From an uncultured Lachnospiraceae bacterium (GTDB taxonomy: Bacteria > Bacillota > Clostridia > Lachnospirales > Lachnospiraceae): a stretch of 64,000 bases of DNA. The translations under genes were made by a program, and so were the position numbers. The notes below the pieces were generated by a model, which saw only the letters and a list, made by a program, of their open reading frames with translations, was not told the origin of the DNA and did no database searches. Each line of letters begins with the position of its first letter. Position 1 is the stretch's first letter. The stretch lies in assembly GCA_947588845.1 (NCBI GenBank), contig CANQAR010000004.1, positions 1 through 64,000 of the forward strand, written 5' to 3'. This document shows, piece by piece, positions 52,658 to 61,163 of the stretch.

Positions 52658-55600
52658 TCATCTCTCTTTCACGACTAAGAAACAGATAAGCTCGAAGTCA
52701 TCCAGTCCCTTGATAGTAGTATCAATAAAACTAACCTGTTTACCGCCAAGAAAAGAATCAATATCATTTTCCTCTTTGACTTCGATAATGGATGCGATGG
52801 CCTGACCGAGAAGCTTTGATAATTCTCTCATATCCCGTCCATCCTTCGTTTTGCGGTTGAACTGGCGGCACAAATCAGCTATCGGTTCCGTTTCCCCTTT
52901 GCAGAGATACCGCATCTTATCAAGCATCGCTTTGGGGGAAAGATGGTCGCAGACGATTTCCCCCTCATTTGAAATGTAAACCATATAAAATGGATGCAGA
53001 CGATTCTGATTGTTGATGTTCACGCTGCCTTCGCGATTTTTCAAAATAAAGACAACACCCGCTGGCATTTCCTCATTTGCGGGAACGACAGCATGAAGTC
53101 CAAAGGGCGTTTTATCAAGCCCATCGTTGTGCTTGATATATTCGAGCAGATCTAACCTGAATTCATTCAATCCCAAGTCCACGATGGAAATCCCGCTTGT
53201 CATATCCTCTATATCGACCACCTCGTCCTGCAATCGTTTAAGCTGCGCCTTGCGATATTCGAGATCTGTTTTTTCCTCATCGCTCAAAAGGTTATCATCA
53301 CCGGTCGCGGTCATATTAACAATTTTCATGCGAGTCTCAACCTTTGCTTTTAGGTTGATGTAATCATCAAGAGATACATCCGGCCAGAAGTTCACAAGCT
53401 GAATATACTGATTCCTGCTGCCAATACGATCAATACGCCCGAATCTCTGAATGATACGAACAGGATTCCAGTGAATGTCATAGTTGATAAGGTAATCGCA
53501 GTCCTGCAAATTCTGTCCTTCAGAAATACAGTCGGTAGCAATCAGGAAATCTATATCCGTATGATCATTCGGCATCAGGCGTTGCTTGTCCTTTGAAATG
53601 GGAGAAAAACAGGTCAGTACCGTATTCAAGTCACAGCGCAGCTTTGGTACAGTCGTCCTGCCGTCAACCATGCCGGAAACCATAGCTGTATGTAAATCGT
53701 AATTTTGTTTTACAAATACGCTGACATTATCGTAGAGATATTTTGCCGTATCTGCAAAAGCAGTAAAAATGATAATCTTCTTATTACCCTCATTTATCGG
53801 ATGAGCAAGCTTATCCTGTATCACCTCTAAAAGTTTTTGTAACTTTGAATCATGCTCCGGCGTAATATCAGACACCATCAATGTGAGCAGTTCAAGAATT
53901 TCTGCGTCCTTGACAAGGAAGTCTCTCCACGATTTATAATCCATATCGGCAAGTTCGATTTTGATTTTCCTTCCAAAGGAGAACAGATCATCACTGTTCT
54001 GATCATCGCTGTCAAACTCATCAACATCCGAAATATCCGTCAGGTCAAGCCGCACATCGGAAGAACGTTCATAATTATCTATCGTCTCAATCGTCGATTG
54101 AATCAGTTCCCGTATCCTCGTCAAAGTAAGATTGAACGAATATACTGAGCTTTCCATACGTTTCATCAGATTAATGGCCATCAATCGCCGGATACCCTGT
54201 TCACGGTTCGCCTGCGTAAAGCCGACATTGACCCGATTGTCCTGAAACAGCTCAGAATACTTATCCATCTTGCTCGGAAGGATGAAATGGGACGGGGTAT
54301 ATATAGTAAGATTCAAAAGCATAAGCTGCTCAAAAATCTCGTTGTAGTTTATTGCAGATTTCAAATCAGTCAAATGCGGCCGGAGGGAAACTGGCTTCAG
54401 TCTTGTGGGAAAAGTGCCGATGTCCGACATATCATAATACTTCTGAATGTGCTTACGGGAACGGGCAATCGTCACACTGTCAAGCACTTCAAAGAAATCA
54501 AAATCCAGCATACGAAGCAGATTCTCCGTTGTCCTGTCCTCCGGTTCCCATTTGCTCCATGTAGTGAAAGCCCTCTGCGCATTTTTGAAAATATCATCAA
54601 TGGAATGCGTAGTATTCAGTTTTTCATCTATCAAGTCAGCATTTCCCTCATAGGCGAGCGCCAGCTGGTTTTTCAGGTCGAGAAATTTATTGTTGACCGG
54701 CGTTGCAGAAAGCATCAAAACTTTCGTTCTGACACCGGCACGAATAACTTTTTTCAAAAGCCGCACATACCGGTTTTCTTTTTTATCCTCGTCCGGGTTT
54801 TCTGCCACCTTGCCGCCATTGCGGAAATTGTGGGATTCGTCAATGACCACAAGGTCATAATTGCCCCAATTCAATCTGCCTAAATCAAGCCCATTCGATG
54901 TACCGCGTGTACGATTCAAATCCGTATGATAAAGTACATCGTACCGGAGTCTGTCCGCTGCAATGGGGTTATTCACATAATTGTCCTTATAGGTATTCCA
55001 GTTATTCGTCAGCTTTTTCGGACAAAGTACAAGAACGGATTTGTTTCGGTTCTCATAATATTTGATAACCGCAAGTGCAGTAAATGTCTTACCGAGGCCA
55101 ACACTGTCAGCAAGAATACAGCCATTATATTTTTCGAGCTTATTAATAATCGCAAGCGCAGCGTCCTTTTGAAAATTATAAAGCATGTTCCAAATCTTGC
55201 TGTTCTTAAATCCGGTGGCCTCATTCGGCAACACATCCTCAGATATATCTTCAAGGAACTCGTTAAAGATGTTGTACAGCGTGATAAAGTAAATAAAGTC
55301 CGGTGGATTCTCATTGTAAGCAGCTGTAATACTGTCTATTACTTCATCAGTTACCTCTTGAAGCTTACGTTGGTCGTTCCAAAGACTATCAAAAATATCT
55401 ATATATGCTTTTGCAAATGGAACTTCTGTTTTTTGTACCATATTGTAAGCGTTATTTCCTCGTTCACAGCCTAAATCAATCGTCGTAAAACCATTGATAG
55501 GCATATAGTTTTTGTCATCAAGATTGATAAAACCCATCATATTGTCGGATGTTACGTTTGATTTGAAGGTGACTTTTTTCCGTATCCAGTCTGCACATTC

Positions 55601-55906
55601 TTTCGCTATTGCCTTCTGCGTCAGCTCATTTCTCAGCTTGACTTCAAATTCTGTTCCGTACAAGCTGCGCTCACGGTTGAGGCGGGGAATGTAAAACTCA
55701 CGCTTCTCCTTTTTTGTCTTTTCTGTTACAAATGTGGGGGAAGTGAATATAAAACGAAGCTCGTCAATATCCTGCAATTCCTTTTTCAATTCCTGAAAAG
55801 CATAAATAGAGAAACAAGCTGCTGCGATAGACAGCTTGCTGCCTTTCTTAATCTCGACCGCTAAATCATCCCTCAGTGTTTTTGATTTATTATCTATTAG
55901 CTCCAT
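52658..55906 (-). CDS. SNF2/DEAD-type helicase with N-terminal PLD-like domain
   Basis: This protein of about 1082 residues starts with a phospholipase D-like region (KKGSKLSIAAACFSIYAFQE), though full HKD motifs are not visible. It then carries an SF2/SNF2 helicase: Walker A ADSVGLGKT near residue 266-274, DEAH-box variant VVIDESHNF, motif III LMLSATP, and motif VI QRFGRIDRIGSRN. The N-terminal lobe is separated from the C-terminal lobe by a long insertion. The ATG at 55906 is preferred over an in-frame GTG at 55918; neither has a strong ribosome site. It heads the seven-gene operon and should translocate on DNA. Confidence 0.88.
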   Translation of the reverse strand: MELIDNKSKTLRDDLAVEIKKGSKLSIAAACFSIYAFQELKKELQDIDELRFIFTSPTFVTEKTKKEKREFYIPRLNRERSLYGTEFEVKLRNELTQKAIAKECADWIRKKVTFKSNVTSDNMMGFINLDDKNYMPINGFTTIDLGCERGNNAYNMVQKTEVPFAKAYIDIFDSLWNDQRKLQEVTDEVIDSITAAYNENPPDFIYFITLYNIFNEFLEDISEDVLPNEATGFKNSKIWNMLYNFQKDAALAIINKLEKYNGCILADSVGLGKTFTALAVIKYYENRNKSVLVLCPKKLTNNWNTYKDNYVNNPIAADRLRYDVLYHTDLNRTRGTSNGLDLGRLNWGNYDLVVIDESHNFRNGGKVAENPDEDKKENRYVRLLKKVIRAGVRTKVLMLSATPVNNKFLDLKNQLALAYEGNADLIDEKLNTTHSIDDIFKNAQRAFTTWSKWEPEDRTTENLLRMLDFDFFEVLDSVTIARSRKHIQKYYDMSDIGTFPTRLKPVSLRPHLTDLKSAINYNEIFEQLMLLNLTIYTPSHFILPSKMDKYSELFQDNRVNVGFTQANREQGIRRLMAINLMKRMESSVYSFNLTLTRIRELIQSTIETIDNYERSSDVRLDLTDISDVDEFDSDDQNSDDLFSFGRKIKIELADMDYKSWRDFLVKDAEILELLTLMVSDITPEHDSKLQKLLEVIQDKLAHPINEGNKKIIIFTAFADTAKYLYDNVSVFVKQNYDLHTAMVSGMVDGRTTVPKLRCDLNTVLTCFSPISKDKQRLMPNDHTDIDFLIATDCISEGQNLQDCDYLINYDIHWNPVRIIQRFGRIDRIGSRNQYIQLVNFWPDVSLDDYINLKAKVETRMKIVNMTATGDDNLLSDEEKTDLEYRKAQLKRLQDEVVDIEDMTSGISIVDLGLNEFRLDLLEYIKHNDGLDKTPFGLHAVVPANEEMPAGVVFILKNREGSVNINNQNRLHPFYMVYISNEGEIVCDHLSPKAMLDKMRYLCKGETEPIADLCRQFNRKTKDGRDMRELSKLLGQAIASIIEVKEENDIDSFLGGKQVSFIDTTIKGLDDFELICFLVVKER

Positions 55907-55991
55907 ATCATTACCCACATCTCTCTAAGATTTTTAAATGAGTGCAACCCGACAATGTATCCAACCGAGTAAAAAACACGGAAATATCCGG

Positions 55992-56021
55992 ATTATATGG
56001 TTTTAAATCATGTATCTCCAA
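55992..56021 (-). promoter_or_regulatory. Possible promoter of the seven-gene defence operon
   Basis: On the minus strand TATAAT (55997-55992) is preceded by TTGGAG (56021-56016) with an 18-bp spacer. The -35 is poor, so expression may be low or activated. It is the only good -10 in the 160 bp before the helicase gene. Confidence 0.4.
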
Positions 56022-56066
56022 AAGCATTTCCGCAGTCCGATCAAATGGAATCAGCCTGTTGCGTCA

Positions 56067-56981
56067 TTAACCTAAATATACATTCTCATTATGCCACATC
56101 AGAAACTCCCTGGCTGGCATTTGACTCTCCTGACTGGGCAAAACTAAAAGTTTGTTTCCATGATATTTATAGTAATCCTTTCCATTTCCATAATCTTCAT
56201 GAAGTCTGTGACTAACCTCTAAACAAAAATCAGGATCAATAGTAATATATCCTTTATCAAATAAAGTATGAAAATCTGATTTCATCAATATTCCATTACT
56301 TGTCAGATGTGGACCATGCTCTGAATACGGTTTGATATGAGCGGCTTCTAACACAGGCAATGTCTTTTCACCGGTAATCGCACATCTTCTCTGATATGCA
56401 TCTGTAACCAATACCCGGAAAGCTCCCTGACCAAGCCGATGCCGCGTTATTGTCTCACTGTACCTGTCTGCAGATGACTCTGCATTAAACGCTGACGGTA
56501 TCCTCTGTAATCTTTCTGTTACAGTTTCATAAAGCCTTTTTCCAATCGGCTCTTCGTCTGAGTATATTTTTCCCTGAACAATGGAATTCTTCCAGTCTTC
56601 AGGTACTGGTATCCAATCTTCTTCATCGAAGAAAAACGGTTCTGTAAGTATGATACACCCAATTGATGGGTTATCCCTGACTATGCCGTTTCGGCCTCTG
56701 TATTTTCGGATTCGATCATGCAGCTCAGACAATGAACGAGTTCCATTTTTTATTCCAAAAGAATCCCAGGCTAGATAAGTTGGCAAACTGGAAAAACGGA
56801 CAAAGAAACCGCCGCCAACCACATAATTATACGGCGCATGAAGTTTAAACAAAAACAATTCATTTGGTTCCAACGCCCGAAAATTACTAGTCCCCGGCTT
56901 CCAAAAATTAACCTCATCACATTTTTCTTCTCTGAGTGTTTCAAACCAGTCTTTATCTGTAATACCTACATACATCTTCAC
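56067..56981 (-). CDS. HNH endonuclease family protein
   Basis: This 304-residue protein ends in an HNH-type nuclease domain: CAITGEKTLPVLEAAHIKPY, then GILMKSDFHTLFDKGYITID, with the conserved histidines and the H-x-x-x-D-like FH. The N-terminal 190 residues resemble the specificity part of similar restriction endonucleases (LFLFKLHAPYNYVVGGGFFV). The GTG at 56981 has AGAGGG 8 nt upstream and is preferred over the ATG two codons later. It stands alone on the minus strand 161 nt before the defence operon, and could be a stand-alone restriction enzyme, possibly of modified DNA. Confidence 0.8.
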   Translation of the reverse strand: MKMYVGITDKDWFETLREEKCDEVNFWKPGTSNFRALEPNELFLFKLHAPYNYVVGGGFFVRFSSLPTYLAWDSFGIKNGTRSLSELHDRIRKYRGRNGIVRDNPSIGCIILTEPFFFDEEDWIPVPEDWKNSIVQGKIYSDEEPIGKRLYETVTERLQRIPSAFNAESSADRYSETITRHRLGQGAFRVLVTDAYQRRCAITGEKTLPVLEAAHIKPYSEHGPHLTSNGILMKSDFHTLFDKGYITIDPDFCLEVSHRLHEDYGNGKDYYKYHGNKLLVLPSQESQMPAREFLMWHNENVYLG

Positions 56982-57293
56982 GCCTGTCGCCCTCTTTCGT
57001 AATTCAAAAGCCGAAAACCATTTTCTTTATAAAGTTAGGTGTGTCTCTAAATACATAAGTGATGTGAAAAGCGATTCTTCTGCCACATATTTCTCTTTTT
57101 TTATTTCCTGCATTTTTGATTTATCTTTACACCAAAAACTCTGGTAGAATTAATTTGCCGTATTCTCATGCATCCGTTTTATACATTATACCTTTTTGTC
57201 ATCTTTTGTACAACAGAATTTCGCAAGTCTTCAATTTCAGATAATTCACCATCTAATAAAATTAATAAATGATTTGGCGTCACTAAAACTTTC
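56982..57293. other. AT-rich intergenic region
   Basis: About 310 bp between the chimeric ORF and the HNH gene. No credible gene, hairpin or repeat was seen. Confidence 0.5.
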
Positions 57294-57803
57294 TTATTCA
57301 TCTGTTCTCACACAGCCGTACCGGATCACCTGATATTTTCTGCGCTCATACGGCCAAGTATATTTCTTCTCCCTGATCTGAGCAAGAGCCCTCTCTGCTT
57401 CCCGCTCAAGATCGTCATAGTCCGCCGATCTCTTCGTCTCGATGATCACCGCACGCCTCTTCTTCGCATCCTCCACCACGATATCGCTCCTCCCCTTCCC
57501 CATCTCATAATTCGAGCGCACCAGCAGATTTCCGCCCAGGAGCACTCCGGCCAGCAGTGCATGGTAGTAATTTTCATGATAATCATAATAGCTGATCGTA
57601 TCGAGAAGGATATTCCCGATCTCCTCCTCCAGTGCTCCCTCGTCCCTCTCCCAGATCAGCTCACAAAGCCGGTTATGGGCCGCAGGTTTTACCATCTCTG
57701 AAAACCCCTTCCGGATCTTCTCCACAAAGATTTCACGAATCTCCCTGTTCGGAATCACCAGACGCATCAGTCCATCCTCCGTATTTTCTGCTTCTCGGTC
57801 CAG
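57294..57803 (-). repeat. Long direct repeat, partner of about 58216-58752
   Basis: The 3' 510 nt of the chimeric ORF and the 3' end of the AAA/PD-(D/E)XK copy 3 gene are closely similar in the same orientation (for example CATCCTCCACCACAATATCG-type stretches). The repeats enclose the MntA-like gene and the HepT remnant, so recombination between them could delete both. Confidence 0.75.
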
Positions 57804-57872
57804 CATATATTCACATAATTTTACTGCATTGTCATATATTCTCTGAATACGTTGCTGGTCTGAATATTTCAT
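57294..57872 (-). CDS. Chimeric ORF: HepT N-terminus joined to a PD-(D/E)XK nuclease-like C-terminus
   Basis: The first 23 residues (MKYSDQQRIQRIYDNAVKLC and three more) look like the start of a HepT-type HEPN toxin. From residue 24 (LDREAE) the sequence is a near copy of the last 165 residues of the AAA/PD-(D/E)XK protein encoded at 58.2 kb, with the nuclease core GRSDIVVEDAKKRRAVIIETK. The HEPN active site is lost. Its ATG overlaps the stop of the MntA-like gene (ATGA), so it kept the toxin's translational coupling. It may be a fortuitous fusion or a swapped effector domain. Confidence 0.75.
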   Translation of the reverse strand: MKYSDQQRIQRIYDNAVKLCEYMLDREAENTEDGLMRLVIPNREIREIFVEKIRKGFSEMVKPAAHNRLCELIWERDEGALEEEIGNILLDTISYYDYHENYYHALLAGVLLGGNLLVRSNYEMGKGRSDIVVEDAKKRRAVIIETKRSADYDDLEREAERALAQIREKKYTWPYERRKYQVIRYGCVRTDE

Positions 57873-58171
57873 GCTACAAGCAGCCTCTCTTTCATAATTG
57901 TACTGTAAAATTCACTATCCGGATTAATCTCATGAATTTCAAACACATCCACTTTCTTTTCCAGTACTTCGCGTAATTCTTCAGCAAGTGAAAAAATCAT
58001 AGTAAGTTTAAATTTTTCTCCTCCATATACCAAAAAATCCAAATCACTATTTATTCCCGCCTCTCCTCTGGCATAGGAACCAAATAAATATATCTGATCT
58101 ACATGATACTTTTGGGCAATCGGTTTAACTAAGCTAACTATAGTTTCTATTGTAAATACCTCATTATTCAT
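57869..58171 (-). CDS. MntA-like minimal nucleotidyltransferase (antitoxin type)
   Basis: This 100-residue enzyme has the MntA pattern: YHVDQIYLFGSYARGEAGINSDLDFLV, containing GSYARGE-x-SDLD. MntA antitoxins add AMP to a tyrosine of HepT and so silence the ribonuclease. Here the HepT partner has been replaced after 23 codons by a nuclease domain, so the enzyme lacks its normal target in the adjacent gene. The GAAGGTGAG ribosome site is well placed. It lies 32 nt after the AAA/PD-(D/E)XK copy 3. Confidence 0.8.
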   Translation of the reverse strand: MNNEVFTIETIVSLVKPIAQKYHVDQIYLFGSYARGEAGINSDLDFLVYGGEKFKLTMIFSLAEELREVLEKKVDVFEIHEINPDSEFYSTIMKERLLVA

Positions 58172-58203
58172 GTTAATCTCACCTTCCTTGAAAGAAAGTT
58201 ATC

Positions 58204-59901
58204 TCACATCTGATATGCTGTATCATCTGTTCTCACACAGCAGTCTTTCTCTGAAAAAGATATCCCATACCGGATCACCTGATATTTTCTCCGCTCATAC
58301 GGCCAGGCATGCTTCTTCTCCCTGATCTGGGCAAGCGCCCTCCTGGCGTCCCGCTCAAGATCGTCATAGTCTGCCGACCTCTTCGTCTCGATGATCACCG
58401 CGCGTCTCTTCTTCGCATCCTCCACCACAATATCGCTCCTCCCCTTCCCCATCTCATAATTCGAGCGCACCAGCAGATTTCCACCCAGAAACACTCCGGC
58501 CAGCAGCGCGTGGTAGTAATTCTCATGATAGTCATAGTAGCTGATCGTATCGAGGAGGATATTCCCAATCTCCTCCTCCAGCACTTTCGCGTCCCTCTCC
58601 CAGATCAGCTCACAAAGCCGGTTGTGAGCCGCAGGTTTTACCGTCTCCGAAAACCACTTCCGGATCTTCTCCACAAAAATTTCACAGACCTCCCTGTTCG
58701 GGATCACCAGGCGCGTCAGCCCATCCTCCGCAGCCTCCGCTTCCCGGTCCAGCGTCAAGTATCCGGTCAGGTAGAGCACGCTCCACAGGTGCTCCACATC
58801 CTCATCCAGATCCCCATACGTCAGCGTCTTATGCAGATGCTTTGCTACGCTCTCCCCCGCAATCAGGCGCTCGATATCCTCCCGCGCCGCCACATCCGCC
58901 AGGTCGATAAACCGGCGCACCATCTGGTTGGAGCTCGTGTTATCCCAGTATGCTTCCGGACTTGCCTTCGGGTTCACCAGCAGCTTGTCGCAGTGGTTCA
59001 GCACATCCCACGGACAGTACACCTCCTCCGTTCCGAACCGGTAGCCGTCATACCACTCTTTCATCTCCGGGTACGCCTCCGGCACGCCATAATCCGCCAG
59101 CAGCTTTTTCACGTCCCTGTCCGTAAAGCCAAAGAACTCATCGTACCGCTCATCTGAGATCGTATCTACCTTCAGGTTGTTGACGCCGGTAAAAATGCTC
59201 TCCTTTGAGATCCGCAGGCATCCGGTCACAACCGCGAAAAACAGATCCGGGTTCGTCTTGAACGCTCCCCCAAAGAAACCTCGCAGAAACATAACCATCT
59301 GTTCATAATATCCCCGGTCGTTTGCCTTATCCAAAGGAACGTCATATTCGTCGATCAGCAGAATTACTTTTCTCCCAAAGTGCTTCGCAAGAAGCCCGGA
59401 AAGGGTTCTCAGACTTTCCTGCATGACGTCATCTTCCATTGCAAACTGACCCTTTCCGTTCACTTCTATAAGTGCACGGTATCTGCTTTTATCCGCTTCC
59501 GTAAGCTGAACACTTTCTGCAAGAAAGCAGAATCTTGAAGCTTCCATCCCGACTATATAGCGCAGCTTTGCGCATGCTTCCTGATAACTCAGCCCATCCA
59601 CGCCTTTCAACGTGAGAAAAATTACCGGATACCTGCTCATATACTTTTCACAGAGTTCTTCCTCCCTGCTGATCTCCAGATTCGCAAAGAGTTTCGGATC
59701 CATGCCAATCTCAAAAAACTCTTTCAGCATACTCATATTCAGCGTCTTGCCAAAGCGCCGGGGACGGGTAAAAAGATTCACCTCGCCACGGTTATCCAGC
59801 AGTTCCTTTATAAACAGAGACTTATCCACATAGTAATAATCCGACTGTCTCAGTTTTTCAAACAGATCAACGCCGATCGGCAGCTTTAATCTCGGTGTCA
59901 T
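58204..59901 (-). CDS. AAA-ATPase-like / PD-(D/E)XK nuclease-like protein, copy 3
   Basis: This 565-residue protein is the third full copy of the family in the window and most like copy 2. It has NLFTRPRRFGKTL near residues 43-54, VILLIDEYDVPLDK near 185-198, VTGCLRISKESIFTGVNNL and, at the C-terminus, GRSDIVVEDAKKRRAVIIETK. AGGAGG is 7 nt before the ATG. It is the probable source of the duplicated C-terminus in the chimeric ORF at 57.3 kb, which lies two genes downstream. Confidence 0.88.
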   Translation of the reverse strand: MTPRLKLPIGVDLFEKLRQSDYYYVDKSLFIKELLDNRGEVNLFTRPRRFGKTLNMSMLKEFFEIGMDPKLFANLEISREEELCEKYMSRYPVIFLTLKGVDGLSYQEACAKLRYIVGMEASRFCFLAESVQLTEADKSRYRALIEVNGKGQFAMEDDVMQESLRTLSGLLAKHFGRKVILLIDEYDVPLDKANDRGYYEQMVMFLRGFFGGAFKTNPDLFFAVVTGCLRISKESIFTGVNNLKVDTISDERYDEFFGFTDRDVKKLLADYGVPEAYPEMKEWYDGYRFGTEEVYCPWDVLNHCDKLLVNPKASPEAYWDNTSSNQMVRRFIDLADVAAREDIERLIAGESVAKHLHKTLTYGDLDEDVEHLWSVLYLTGYLTLDREAEAAEDGLTRLVIPNREVCEIFVEKIRKWFSETVKPAAHNRLCELIWERDAKVLEEEIGNILLDTISYYDYHENYYHALLAGVFLGGNLLVRSNYEMGKGRSDIVVEDAKKRRAVIIETKRSADYDDLERDARRALAQIREKKHAWPYERRKYQVIRYGISFSEKDCCVRTDDTAYQM

Positions 59902-59925
59902 CCGGCAGCCTCCTTCCTTTCCCGC

Positions 59926-60093
59926 CTATATAATAAAGTTCCTGGCTCTTGCCGTGGCTTCGTTGATAACAATAAAATCAGAAATCTTCCAAATCCTCAT
60001 TTCATCCTTCAGTTCACGTTTGAATACATCCTGAACTTGTTCTTCTGTATATTTGCCAAATTGCATGCCTGATTCCGTAATAACGACCGTCAT
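59926..60093 (-). CDS. Small ORF coupled to the deleted ATPase gene
   Basis: Too short for the ORF track, this 55-residue frame starts at the ATG of a TGATG overlap with the ATPase remnant, with GAGGAGG upstream (MTVVITESGMQFGKYTEEQV). It appears to be the start of a longer partner gene: translation ends soon after at a stop near 59926, only 25 nt before copy 3. It resembles no family I can name. It may be a genuine small partner protein or a 3'-truncated one. Confidence 0.5.
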   Translation of the reverse strand: MTVVITESGMQFGKYTEEQVQDVFKRELKDEMRIWKISDFIVINEATARARNFII

Positions 60094-60661
60094 CAAAGCA
60101 CCTCCTCAATTTCCTGCTCATACAGACGAATGGATGTGTCAATAATAGAGTTTTCCGGCATCCCATCATGAAGATCACAAACACTTATCTGCTTCTCTTT
60201 ACTCAAAGAAATGCAGTTTACTAAACCCGTTTTTTTCATGGCAATTAAATAGAGTTTTTTTATTACAAAATATGAATGACTGGTAATAAATACCTGAATC
60301 CCCATATCGTTTGCAATTATATCAATCATATCAAGAAACTGGCAAATTGCTTCCGGATGCAGTGCCGATTCAATCTCATCTATAAAAATAATCGAGTTAC
60401 TGTCCAGATATCCATTTGCAAGCAAACGATCCATGATAGCAATCTTTTTTACACCCTCAGAAGTCGCCCCTATCGAAAACTTTTGATTCTTTTTATTCTT
60501 GTAAAACCACTTGCCGGTTTCTTCGTCATAATCAACTTTCCCGTCGATTACATTTCTGACCATTTTCCTATTATGAGATTAATATTCGCAAACTGACTGC
60601 TGGTAAAATTTTCAATCATTCCAAAATTTTTCAACTGAATTTCACTGATTTTATACCCCAT
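60093..60661 (-). pseudogene. AAA-family ATPase gene with internal deletion
   Basis: The reading frame at 60661 (SD GAGAGG, MGYKISEIQLKNFGMIENFT) gives the first 33 residues of an OLD-like ATPase up to the phosphate-binding loop (NLIIGK), then shifts out of frame and stops. The second frame (60563-60093) carries only the C-terminal part, with IIFIDEIESALHPEA (Walker B) and QVFITSHSYFVIKKLYL. The Walker A loop and a large middle part are absent, so a deletion joined the two ends. Such ATPases are frequent in defence islands. The remnant cannot bind ATP normally. Confidence 0.75.
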
Positions 60662-61163
60662 ATTTCTCAACCTCTCACCCTGCTTTTTACTTCCCATTTT
60701 CCAAATTTCTTTTCATAAAAGTATATCCATAATTATTCATTTAATCAATAACTTTATCCTATCTATTAATAACTGATCTGAATTTACAAATTGTTCAATC
60801 GTGATTGAACAATTTGTGAATTCAGATTCCGATAACCCATGTAAAGCTTTCTTTCACCGAATAAACATATTCTATTTTATATTAACACACTCACGAGTCA
60901 AAAAACAATATGAATTTTGAGCGAAAACACAACATACTCTGTCTTTCCGATAGATAAAATAAAATAGGAAATTATACACTGCAAATCTCTTATGGGCAAA
61001 CTAACAGGGCGGCCCCCGAAAACCCGAACAGATGGCTTCGCCATCACACCGGACAAACGGTTCTGCCGCCCCGCAATACACGCTGCTCTGCAGCGCTGTG
61101 ACTTTCAAAAAATGTGTCAGACTTCAGTAATATTCTGAAGCTTTATTCGACGTTTTCTATAAT
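60662..61163. other. AT-rich intergenic region with long inverted repeats
   Basis: No gene. It holds a 25-bp inverted repeat (60776-60827) and a structured GC-rich segment: GGGCGGC (61007-61013) with GCCGCCC (61065-61071) enclosing GATGGCTTCGCCATC. CGCTGCTCTGCAGCG (61081-61095) and CTTCAG/CTGAAG (61122-61140) lie just after the valS stop and probably help terminate valS. Confidence 0.55.
60776..60827. repeat. 25-bp near-perfect inverted repeat
   Basis: Arms 60776-60800 and 60803-60827 are complementary with one mismatch and a 2-nt centre; the left arm begins ATCTGAATTTACAAATTGTT. Such tight spacing is a likely cruciform, an operator, or a scar of mobile-element ends. No T run follows. Confidence 0.75.

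Noticed and set aside
40395-61000. Prophage or integrative element across the defence region
   Set aside because: No integrase, transposase, phage structural gene or attachment-site duplication was seen, so only a defence-gene island is claimed.
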